Source of the DNA: Curtobacterium sp. S6
Lineage (GTDB): Bacteria; Actinomycetota; Actinomycetes; Actinomycetales; Micrococcaceae
NCBI RefSeq assembly: GCF_000710345.2
Contig: NZ_KL537414.1
Coordinates: 18,964 to 82,963 of the forward strand
Length of the DNA stretch: 64,000 bases
Direction: 5' to 3'
In this document: positions 8,606-16,338 of the stretch, one piece after another
How positions within the stretch are numbered: position 1 is the first letter of the stretch
Layout of the letters: every line of letters begins with the position of its first letter
The notes under the pieces: generated by a model
What the model was told of the DNA's origin: nothing
Seen by the model: only the letters and a program-made list of their open reading frames with translations
Databases searched by the model: none
Program-made: the position numbers and the translations under genes

Positions 8606-8989
8606 ATGCCCACTGGAAAAGTGAAGTGGTACGACGATTCGAAGGGCTTTGGCTTCGTGACCGCCGAGGACGGGCAGGAAGTCTTCCTGCCGTCCTCCGC
8701 GTTGCCGTCGGGCGTCAAGACCGTCAAGGCCGGTACTCGCCTGGAATTCGGGATCGCCGAGGGGCGCCGTGGGGCCCAGGCGCTCTCGGCGCGGCTCCTC
8801 GACAGGATCCCCTCCTCCGTGAAGAACCACCGCAAGCCCGCGGACGAAATGGCCGTCATCACCGAGGATCTGATCAAGCTCCTGGACGGGGTGTCCAATT
8901 CCCTGCGACGCGGACGCTACCCGGAACGGGCCGTCGGCAAGAAGGTCGCGACTATTCTTCGGAATGTCGCGGATAACCTCGACGCATAA
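8606..8989 (+). CDS. Cold-shock domain protein with C-terminal extension
   Basis: 127 residues. The first ~65 form a cold-shock (OB-fold) domain that binds single-stranded RNA/DNA: MPTGKVKWYDDSKGFGFV includes RNP1 (KGFGFV), and the RNP2 region reads EVFLPSSAL rather than the common VFVHFSAI. The remaining ~60 residues (IPSSVKNHRKPADEM onward) are predicted helical and absent from classical 67-residue Csp proteins. An ATG at 8582 is also in frame, but AAAGGAA sits 6-7 nt before the ATG at 8606, and the family begins at MPTGKVKWY. It is followed at 28 bp by a DUF3027 gene. Confidence 0.88.
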   Translation: MPTGKVKWYDDSKGFGFVTAEDGQEVFLPSSALPSGVKTVKAGTRLEFGIAEGRRGAQALSARLLDRIPSSVKNHRKPADEMAVITEDLIKLLDGVSNSLRRGRYPERAVGKKVATILRNVADNLDA

Positions 8990-9005
8990 TCGGATCGGCA
9001 CAAGG

Positions 9006-9011
9006 TTAAAT
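9006..9011 (+). promoter_or_regulatory. Candidate -10 box of DUF3027 gene
   Basis: TTAAAT followed by AGGAGT and then the ATG at 9018, a 6-nt gap. This is the spacing of a leaderless transcript; the AGGAG is too close to the ATG to act as a normal ribosome-binding site. Confidence 0.35.
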
Positions 9012-9017
9012 AGGAGT

Positions 9018-9578
9018 ATGGCGAAAACAGCGCAGGGCGAATCGACGATGACGGAGTCTCAAGCGGAGCCGGTGACGGCCCCCGCGGGACCCGTCGACGC
9101 CACGGTGGCTCCCACATTAGGTGCCCCACGGAAGGCGCGGCGTCGAACGACGCGGCTCGACGCGGTGCTCGCCGAGGCGACGGACGTGGCCCGGGCGGGA
9201 ATCCTGGAGATCACCGACGAATCCACCATCGGGACGGAACATCAGGTCCGCGGCGAGGAAGACCGGCTGAGCACTCACCTCTTTGAGTGTGCACTGCCCG
9301 GATACCGCGGCTGGTACTGGTTTTCCACGGTGGCCCGGGCCCCCCGATCCAAGAAGGCAACGGTCTGCGAGGTCGGTCTCCTCCCGGGAGACGATGCTCT
9401 GCTCGCGCCCGAGTGGGTTCCCTGGGCGGACCGGATCCGTCCCGAGGACGTAGTCTCGGAGGAGACCGAAGAAGAAACCAGCGCGTCGGAAACCTCCGAT
9501 GCGAACGACAACCGCGACAACTCGCACGACGCGGACCACGATGGGGACTCCACCGAGGAGACCACACCGGGGAAATAA
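9018..9578 (+). CDS. DUF3027 domain protein
   Basis: 186 residues. The central part matches the actinobacterial DUF3027 pattern: LAEATDVARAGILEI, then LPGYRGWYWFSTVARAP, CEVGLLPGDDALLAPEWVPW and RIRPED. The last ~35 residues are acidic and low in complexity. Function is unknown. Linkage to a cold-shock gene and an MFS gene is common in actinobacteria and is reproduced here. An in-frame ATG at 9048 is an alternative start. Confidence 0.8.
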   Translation: MAKTAQGESTMTESQAEPVTAPAGPVDATVAPTLGAPRKARRRTTRLDAVLAEATDVARAGILEITDESTIGTEHQVRGEEDRLSTHLFECALPGYRGWYWFSTVARAPRSKKATVCEVGLLPGDDALLAPEWVPWADRIRPEDVVSEETEEETSASETSDANDNRDNSHDADHDGDSTEETTPGK

Positions 9579-9679
9579 TCCACCGGGCACGGCCCAGTGC
9601 GAGGAGATGACCGGGAACGACACGCGAGATCATCACTGATGAGAAGAAACAACGGAACGGGACGTTCCGATCTCTGCGA

Positions 9680-10957
9680 GTGCCCAACTACCGCTGGTGG
9701 TTTATTGGTGCGCTGATTTCCAACGTGGGGACCTGGATGCAGCGCATCGCCCAGGACTGGTTGGTGTTCAACGACCTGTCCCACGAGGACTCGACGGCCA
9801 TGGGAATCGTCATGGCCCTGCAATTCCTCCCGCAACTGGTGCTCGCGCCCTACGCGGGGCTGATCGCGGACCGCGCCGACCGCCGCAAGGTGCTGTACGT
9901 GACGCAAGGATCCATGGCGGTGCTTGCCGGCCTCCTGGGTGCGCTGGTTCTCAGCGGTGCGGCGCAACTGTGGCATGTTTACGTTTTTGCCTTGCTTCTG
10001 GGCGTGGTGACGGCCATCGACTCACCGGTCCGGCAAACCTTCGTGTCCAACCTGGTCTCGGACCGGGACCTGCCGAATGCCGTGGCCCTGAACTCCATGT
10101 CCTTTAACTCGGCGCGCATGGTGGGCCCCGCGATCGCGGGCATCCTCGTGGCGGCGATGGGCTCCGGCCCGGTCTTTCTGATCAACACGGTGACCTTCCT
10201 GGCCATGATCGGGGCGATCGCCGTGATCAACACGAGCCGCCTCCGGCCCATGCCCCGGGTCTCCAAGGCGGGCTCGCGGATGCGCGACGGGTTGACCTAC
10301 GTCAAGTCCCGCCCCGACATCCTGGTCGTCATGGTGGGAGCGTTCCTGGTCGGGACGTTCGGCATGAACTCCGCGATTAACATTGCGGCGATGGCGACGA
10401 GCGAATTCGGCTACGGTGCCAATCAATTCGGGTTCCTGAGCTCGACGATGGCCATCGGCTCCGTCGCGGGGACCCTGATGGCGGCCAAGCGTGAGCGGCC
10501 ACGGCTGCGATTCATTTTTGGCGCGTCCGGGGCCTTCGGGCTGAGCTGCCTGGCCGCCGCGCTCTCGCCCAATGTTGTGGTCTTTGCGGTGATCCTGGTG
10601 CCCATGGGGCTGGCGGCGCTGACGTTTATTACCTCGGCGAACGCGTACGTGCAGGTCTCGACCGAACCGCAGATGCGTGGCCGGGTCATGAGCATCTATA
10701 TGGCGGTGTTCATGGGAGGCACCCCGATCGGTGCACCGATCGTCGGGGTGATCAACGACGTCATGGGCGCACGCTGGGGACTCGGCGTTGCCGTGGTCGC
10801 CGGCATCGTGACCGCCGGCCTGGGCCTGGTCTGGTACTGGCGCAGCCAAGATCTGCACCTGACCTTCGACCGTTCCCGGCGCGGCTTCGTGCGCCTGGAG
10901 AAGGACGCCGACTACTCACCGATCACCGCGGCCCTGGAAATCCAGGAACCGCGGTGA
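9680..10957 (+). CDS. MFS transporter (enterobactin/drug-exporter-like)
   Basis: 425 residues with 12 predicted membrane segments; MFS motif A reads GLIADRADRRKVL. The family usually begins a little upstream with a short cytoplasmic piece containing FRSLRVPNYRLWF. Here the codons for FRSLR are present and in frame, but no ATG, GTG or TTG precedes them before the stop at 9608. The GTG encoding the V of VPNYRWWFIG is therefore the first usable start; it lacks a ribosome-binding site. See findings. Substrate unknown; probably an exporter. Confidence 0.83.
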   Translation: MPNYRWWFIGALISNVGTWMQRIAQDWLVFNDLSHEDSTAMGIVMALQFLPQLVLAPYAGLIADRADRRKVLYVTQGSMAVLAGLLGALVLSGAAQLWHVYVFALLLGVVTAIDSPVRQTFVSNLVSDRDLPNAVALNSMSFNSARMVGPAIAGILVAAMGSGPVFLINTVTFLAMIGAIAVINTSRLRPMPRVSKAGSRMRDGLTYVKSRPDILVVMVGAFLVGTFGMNSAINIAAMATSEFGYGANQFGFLSSTMAIGSVAGTLMAAKRERPRLRFIFGASGAFGLSCLAAALSPNVVVFAVILVPMGLAALTFITSANAYVQVSTEPQMRGRVMSIYMAVFMGGTPIGAPIVGVINDVMGARWGLGVAVVAGIVTAGLGLVWYWRSQDLHLTFDRSRRGFVRLEKDADYSPITAALEIQEPR

Positions 10958-10975
10958 TCGTGGGCATCGCCGCGG
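10949..10975. terminator. Bidirectional terminator between MFS gene and serC
   Basis: A 10-bp stem (10949-10958 with 10966-10975, one G-T pair) and a 7-nt loop. The stem overlaps the stop codon of the MFS gene, and serC converges from the other side, 20 bp away. Confidence 0.5.
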
Positions 10976-10977
10976 CA

Positions 10978-12271
<1,294 letters not shown>

Positions 12272-12275
<4 letters not shown>

Positions 12276-12967
12276 CGGACCTCGTCGACACAACAGAGAT
12301 GTACCTCCGAACGATTCTGGATTTGGAGGAAGAAGGCATCACCCCGATGCGCGCCCGTATCGCCGAGCGCCTGGACCATTCCGGACCAACCGTCTCGCAG
12401 ACGATCGCCCGCATGGAAAGACACGGCTTGGTCCACGTGGAAAGCGACCGCTCGTTGTCGCTGACCCCCGAGGGCCGCGAGCGTGCGGTGTCCGTGATGC
12501 GCAAGCACCGCCTGGCCGAGAGGCTCTTGGCCGACGTCGTCGGGCTGGACATGGCCTATGTCCACGACGAGGCCTGCCGGTGGGAGCACGTCATGAGCGA
12601 ACGCGTCGAGCGCCGTCTCGTGGAACTGCTCAATTCGCCCAAATTCTCGCCCTACGGCAACGCGATCCCCGGCCTAGAAAGCCTCGGCATCACGAGCGAA
12701 CGGGACGATCCCAAGACGGTCACCCTGACCATCGCAGCCAAGGATTCTTCGCCCGATGATCGGTTCACGCTTGCTCGTTTTCCCGAGGTCCTGCAGGCCG
12801 ACGTCGACGTGATGAAGGTGCTGGGTCGCGCCGGGCTGCACCGTGGGAGTGTTATCAGCATCGAGCCCAAGGCCGGCGCCATCCACGTCCAGGTGGAGGG
12901 GCAGGACGAAGGCGTCGACCTCGACCTGGAGATCGCCGACCACATCGTCGTCAAGCGCGGCGCCTGA
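12272..12967 (+). CDS. DtxR/IdeR-family metal-dependent transcriptional regulator
   Basis: 231 residues. In this family Fe(II) or Mn(II) binding enables DNA binding and repression of metal uptake or siderophore genes. An N-terminal winged helix (RARIAERLDHSGPTVSQTIARM) precedes a dimer domain, and all classical metal ligands fall at DtxR numbering: H79, E83, H98 (ancillary site) and M10, C102, E105, H106 (primary site). A C-terminal SH3-like domain spans about 150-231. The next gene, thymidine kinase, starts 6 bp later, so the two form one transcript. Iron versus manganese specificity cannot be decided by eye. Confidence 0.93.
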
Positions 12968-12973
12968 GCGGTC

Positions 12974-13645
12974 GTGGCGAAGCTCTATTTTCGTTACGGA
13001 GCCATGAACTCCGGAAAATCCACCGCGCTCCTTCAAGCCGCGTTCAACTATGAAGAGCGCGGCCAGCGTGTCCTGTTGGCGAAGCCCCGCGTGGATACCA
13101 AGGGGGAGTCGCAGATCGTGTCGAGGCTCGGGGTGGCGAGAGACGTCAATTTCCTCCTCGGCCCCGAGGAATCGGCCCGCGCGACCTTTCTCCATCACGC
13201 GGCCGGGGACGAGGGCGGCCTCCAGCTACGCGTGGAGCTTCCGCCGGTCGCGTGCCTGCTGGTCGACGAGGCGCAGTTTCTGACGCGCTCGCAGGTGGAC
13301 GACCTCATGCGGATCGCCGTGCTCGACGACGTCCCCGTGCTGGCTTACGGCATTCGGACCGATTTTCAGACCCGCGCTTTCCCAGGGTCGGGGCGGCTCT
13401 TGGAACTCGCCCACACGCTCGAAGAGCTCAAGACGATTTGCCGGTGCGGACGCAAGGCCCTCTTTAACGGCCGCCGGGTGGGTGACCGATTCGTCTTCGC
13501 GGGAAGCCAGATCGCCATCGATGGTGAGGCCGTCACCTACGAATCTCTCTGCGCGACCTGTTACCTGCGGGAAACCGGCGGTCGCTTGGGGGACGGGGTC
13601 GACCCGGATGGCGCGTCCGAGCACCCAAAGGTCACGACTCCTTGA
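12974..13645 (+). CDS. tdk: Thymidine kinase
   Basis: 223 residues, type II thymidine kinase: phosphorylates thymidine with ATP in pyrimidine salvage. Seen: P-loop GAMNSGKST (residues 9-17), the Walker B-like LLVDEAQFLT with the catalytic glutamate, the thymidine-lasso region FPGSGRLLELAHTLEELK, and the zinc cysteines in CRCGRK and CATC. GTG start 6 bp after the DtxR-family gene with no strong Shine-Dalgarno sequence, which suggests translational coupling. The next 550 bp contain no other gene. Confidence 0.92.
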   Translation: MAKLYFRYGAMNSGKSTALLQAAFNYEERGQRVLLAKPRVDTKGESQIVSRLGVARDVNFLLGPEESARATFLHHAAGDEGGLQLRVELPPVACLLVDEAQFLTRSQVDDLMRIAVLDDVPVLAYGIRTDFQTRAFPGSGRLLELAHTLEELKTICRCGRKALFNGRRVGDRFVFAGSQIAIDGEAVTYESLCATCYLRETGGRLGDGVDPDGASEHPKVTTP

Positions 13646-13814
13646 CCAAACGGCGGATCACCTTAATCGTTTCGTGATCCAATCCTCCGTGAGAGCCGAG
13701 CGCCCCGGGCCGGTTTAAGGTCGATTTTCGAGGACGTTAACCTTCTGTGCGAGAGGACACGTTAAAATTTTGGGGAGGAATCGGTGTGGTGTATCACTCC
13801 GTGCGGGCGCCCTT

Positions 13815-13894
13815 CGATCCCCATCATGGCGGGGATCGGGCAGGTCCTTCCGGCTACGGGGGTCGGCGAGATGTGGCGCGCGTCAAGGCCGGAA
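13815..13894 (+). other. Two adjacent hairpins in the tdk-NlpC/P60 intergenic region
   Basis: The 554 bp between tdk and the NlpC/P60 gene hold no recognisable gene. Besides the riboswitch and its promoter there is an 8-bp hairpin (CGATCCCC 13815-13822 with GGGGATCG 13831-13838) and a wider one (TTCCGGC 13848-13854 with GCCGGAA 13888-13894). Neither is followed by a T run. They may end tdk transcription or belong to an RNA; no family is recognised. Confidence 0.25.
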
Positions 13895-13939
13895 ACCCGT
13901 TCCGAATCGTGCTTGTACGGGGTTGCCGTGATCAAAACG

Positions 13940-13967
13940 TGACTTTTGGTGATCGTGTGTGTACGCT
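13940..13967 (+). promoter_or_regulatory. Candidate promoter of the riboswitch-NlpC/P60 transcript
   Basis: TGACTT (13940-13945) and TACGCT (13962-13967) with 16 nt between them, about 45 nt before the conserved riboswitch core. It is the best-placed pair in the region, but both boxes are imperfect. Confidence 0.35.
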
Positions 13968-14010
13968 CGTAATCGTGCCAATCACTGGTCGAGACGGCAC
14001 CACCGAGTAG

Positions 14011-14180
14011 AACGCCTAGCTCTGCCACTACGCGGTGAAACCAAAAAAACCAAACACGTCCGATGGCAGAGGCGGGGGACCCAATCATCTGGGTTCTTCC
14101 TCGTAAGAGCCCTTGGGGTTAAGTCGCTCAGGCGACCGGGTGTCTCCCATCCGAACCCGACAGCTCACCTCGCAGGCACA
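14011..14180 (+). ncRNA. c-di-AMP riboswitch (ydaO/yuaA class)
   Basis: Conserved blocks of the ydaO/yuaA aptamer in the right order: GCCTAGCTCTGCCAC with CGCGGTGAAACC (14014-14042), GGCAGAGGCGGGGGACCCA (from 14065), GGGTTCTTCCTCGTAAGAGCCC, CTTGGGGTTAAG (14112-14123), then CGGGTGTCTCCCATCCGAACC with CGACAGCTCACCTCGCAGGC (14137-14177). The closing helix can pair GCCT (14014-14017) with AGGC (14174-14177). The class is known to switch off cell-wall hydrolase and ion-transport genes when cyclic di-AMP is high. Here it sits 20 nt before an NlpC/P60 gene, the typical actinobacterial target. No terminator is visible before the GGAGG site, so control of translation or an unseen expression platform is inferred. 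Confidence 0.9.
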
Positions 14181-14199
14181 GGGAGGAAAAACTTTTATC

Positions 14200-14808
14200 A
14201 TGGCTAAGCACATCGCGCGTCACCGCGCAGCAACCCAGTCCCACGTCGTCCGTAACACCGGTATCGCAGTTGCCGCCGCCGGCGTCGTTGCAGGTTCCGT
14301 CGCCCCGGCTAACGCTTTCGCCGAGGCCGCTCCGGTCCAGAACACCGCCGCCACCACTCAGGCGACCAACGTTCAGACCGTTGACTACTCCACCGATTAC
14401 AGCAACCAGGGTCAGACCGTCGACAACGCCGCTGCCAGCACCGGCGCTGCCACCGGTAGCCGCGCCAAGATCGTTGAGGACGCCAAGTCCGGCATCGGCG
14501 GCTCCTACGTGTGGGGCGGCAAGAGCTTCAAGGCTTGGGACTGCTCCGGCTTCGTCTCCTACGTTGCCGCTCAGTCCGGCGTTCAGCTGGATTCCTACAC
14601 CTACTCGATGAAGGATCAGCTGACCCCGACCTCGGCTCCGCAGCCGGGCGACATCGTCTTCACCAACAACTACGCCCACGTCGGCATCTACCTGGGTAAC
14701 GGCGAGATGGTCTCCGCTCTCAACCCCAGCCAGGGCACCATCATCACCTCGGTCGATGGTGGCGGAATGATGCCGGTTGATGGCTACTACAGCATGCCGG
14801 GAATGTAA
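14200..14808 (+). CDS. Secreted NlpC/P60 cell-wall hydrolase
   Basis: 202 residues. An N-terminal signal peptide (MAKHIARHRA then a hydrophobic IAVAAAGVVAGSVAPANAFA, cleavage near 40-43) is followed by a low-complexity Thr/Ala/Asn linker to about 85. The NlpC/P60 domain has the catalytic C115 in DCSGF and H160 in YAHVGIYLG. The family cleaves gamma-D-Glu-diaminoacid or related bonds in peptidoglycan peptides. There is no SH3, LysM or coiled-coil targeting domain, so it is a minimal enzyme. The strong GGGAGG site fixes the start. Expression is probably controlled by the upstream c-di-AMP riboswitch; a textbook terminator follows. Confidence 0.92.
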   Translation: MAKHIARHRAATQSHVVRNTGIAVAAAGVVAGSVAPANAFAEAAPVQNTAATTQATNVQTVDYSTDYSNQGQTVDNAAASTGAATGSRAKIVEDAKSGIGGSYVWGGKSFKAWDCSGFVSYVAAQSGVQLDSYTYSMKDQLTPTSAPQPGDIVFTNNYAHVGIYLGNGEMVSALNPSQGTIITSVDGGGMMPVDGYYSMPGM

Positions 14809-14843
14809 TTTCCGTAACTCAAGTTTCACTTTGTGAGGCACGA

Positions 14844-14880
14844 GGGGCGTCCGGGAGGGAAACCCGGACGCCCCTTTTTT
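14844..14880 (+). terminator. Intrinsic terminator behind NlpC/P60 gene
   Basis: A perfect 12-bp GC-rich stem (14844-14855 with 14863-14874), loop AGGGAAA, followed by TTTTTT. It is the clearest rho-independent terminator in the window. Confidence 0.95.
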
Positions 14881-14904
14881 GCGCCATATCCCAGGTGCGC
14901 GTCC

Positions 14905-14910
14905 TATCAT
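14905..14910 (+). promoter_or_regulatory. Candidate -10 box for the 14917 gene
   Basis: TATCAT followed by GGAGTC and ATG: a 6-nt gap that predicts a leaderless transcript. Confidence 0.38.
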
Positions 14911-14916
14911 GGAGTC

Positions 14917-15144
14917 ATGCCCCCACAGTTCGAACCTCCCCGAAGTAGCAGCGACAAAGAGTTCCAGGCCATGGCCGTCGGCATGGTCGCCGGAGCCATC
15001 CCCGGAATCGTGATCGGGCTGATCCTGTCGCTGTCCCTCGGTAACCCCGCGATGTGGGTCTCCATCGTGGGCGGAATTGGCATCGTGATCGGGCTGATTT
15101 CCGCGGTCATCTATTCCAAGCGGCGGTCGCGGAAGACCCGCTAG
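14917..15144 (+). CDS. Small two-TM membrane protein, unknown
   Basis: 75 residues: a polar N-terminus (MPPQFEPPRSSSDKEFQ), two hydrophobic segments (about 18-40 and 46-67) with glycine-rich helices, and a basic end (YSKRRSRKTR). No family recognised. The start follows TATCAT by 6 nt. Its stop TAG overlaps the stop TAG of the convergent gene in the shared palindrome CTAG (15141-15144). Confidence 0.65.
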   Translation: MPPQFEPPRSSSDKEFQAMAVGMVAGAIPGIVIGLILSLSLGNPAMWVSIVGGIGIVIGLISAVIYSKRRSRKTR

Positions 15145-16034
15145 AACTCCCTGAGGCGACGCACCTCCGCGGCGACGTTCGCTCTGGCCCGGGCTTCCCA
15201 GCGGTCACGGGCGCCGCGGGTGAGAAACATCCGGTCCTGAGCCAGGAAGCCCTCGAGGATCGTGGCCCGCGCGGCGCAAAACTCTCGGTCGGGGACGTGC
15301 GCGTATTCCGCGCGCACGTCCGCCGCGTAGCGGTCGTACCTGGCCCCCGGAGCGGCAAGGATCCCCAGATCGGCATCGTGGAATAGCGGCCAGAGCGGAT
15401 CCCTGCACTCCTGCGTGTGATCGGCCGTCGCGTCGATGAGGTCGACGGCGCGGCTCAGCTCGTCGGGCACCATGATCCCCTCGAGTTCCCGGCCGCACAG
15501 TTGAGCGCTACGCGTTTCGTCCTGCCCGGGAACGCCGTCGTAGATCGCGTCGTGGTACCAGGCCGCGGCACGGAGAATTCGCGACGAGGACGCCTCCGAG
15601 GGGCCGTCCTGGGTGAGGACCGCCAGATGTTCCAGGACCTCGCCGAGGTGGACCGACGAATGGTAGCCGCGGTTCGGGGCCTCCCAGCGCCCCAGGAGAA
15701 CGCGCCCCAGCTCGGGGTGACCCGGCGCCAGGGCCTCCCAATCCCGGAGCAGACGGGCACGAATCTTCGCGGGCCGTTCCTTGGCCGGAATCCGGAGGGG
15801 AGAGGCTATCAGCCGCCGCACGAGCTCATTCGCGGAGACCTGCCTCGCGCCGTGGGCCACGGCCACCTCGATGAGATGAGCGGGGACATCGTAGTGATCT
15901 TGGTCAAAGGCCCTGGGGCTCAGGCCGGTGCGTCGGGCCACGTCGTGGAGCTCGTCGAGGCGGAAGTCCGAGACCATGTGGGCGAACATTGTGCCGTGCG
16001 CGGGCCATAAAGGCTGATCAATCCATACGGTCAT
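15141..16034 (-). CDS. DUF4031-HD fusion protein (predicted metal-dependent phosphohydrolase)
   Basis: 297 residues in two parts. Residues 1-90 match DUF4031 (MTVWIDQPLWPAHGTMFAHM, then FDQDHYDVPAHL and RQVSANELVRRL). Residues 95-297 look like the COG4339 HD-superfamily hydrolases: GYHSSVHLGEVLEHL (H125, H129), AAWYHDAIYD (H161-D162 as the HD pair), DETRSAQL and LFHDADLGILAAP. The substrate is unknown; HD proteins hydrolyse nucleotides or other phosphoesters. The ATG at 16034 is preferred because it begins the DUF4031 domain; longer frames run into the tRNA gene. A divergent tRNA gene starts 42 bp away. Confidence 0.83.
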   Translation of the reverse strand: MTVWIDQPLWPAHGTMFAHMVSDFRLDELHDVARRTGLSPRAFDQDHYDVPAHLIEVAVAHGARQVSANELVRRLIASPLRIPAKERPAKIRARLLRDWEALAPGHPELGRVLLGRWEAPNRGYHSSVHLGEVLEHLAVLTQDGPSEASSSRILRAAAWYHDAIYDGVPGQDETRSAQLCGRELEGIMVPDELSRAVDLIDATADHTQECRDPLWPLFHDADLGILAAPGARYDRYAADVRAEYAHVPDREFCAARATILEGFLAQDRMFLTRGARDRWEARARANVAAEVRRLREF

Positions 16035-16076
16035 GACTCCAGCATCGCACGCGAACCCTGTAGAGTAGAGCGGTGC

Positions 16077-16149
16077 GCCCTCGTAGCTCAGGGGATAGAG
16101 CACGGCTCTCCTAAAGCCGGTGTCGGTGGTTCGAATCCACTCGGGGGCA
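16077..16149 (+). tRNA. tRNA-Arg (anticodon CCT)
   Basis: A 73-nt cloverleaf: acceptor GCCCTCG pairs with CGGGGGC (one T-G pair) and discriminator A follows; TAGCTCAGGGGATAGAGC forms the D arm; the anticodon arm CGGCT-CTCCTAA-AGCCG presents CCT; and the T arm contains TTCGAAT. CCA is not encoded. It reads AGG arginine codons, which are rare in this GC-rich genome. Confidence 0.96.
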
Positions 16150-16338
16150 CTCTTTACTGACGCATCTTTTCGTTGCGTATCTGCCGCAATCCCCGCCGAG
16201 CCTACTCCCGGGGAAATCTCTTTTCCCTTGTCATCTGCCTAACAACGGCCAGAATGGTCACGGGAACGGATCGATCGATGACGCTGTGACGTCGTGGATC
16301 TCGGCGTAAACCCACCCGGCCACACGAAAGTAGACGTC

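Noticed and set aside
16207..16230. Terminator behind tRNA-Arg (GGGAAA/TTTCCC hairpin)
   Set aside because: Only a 6-bp, A/T-rich stem with no T run beyond it; not strong enough to list.
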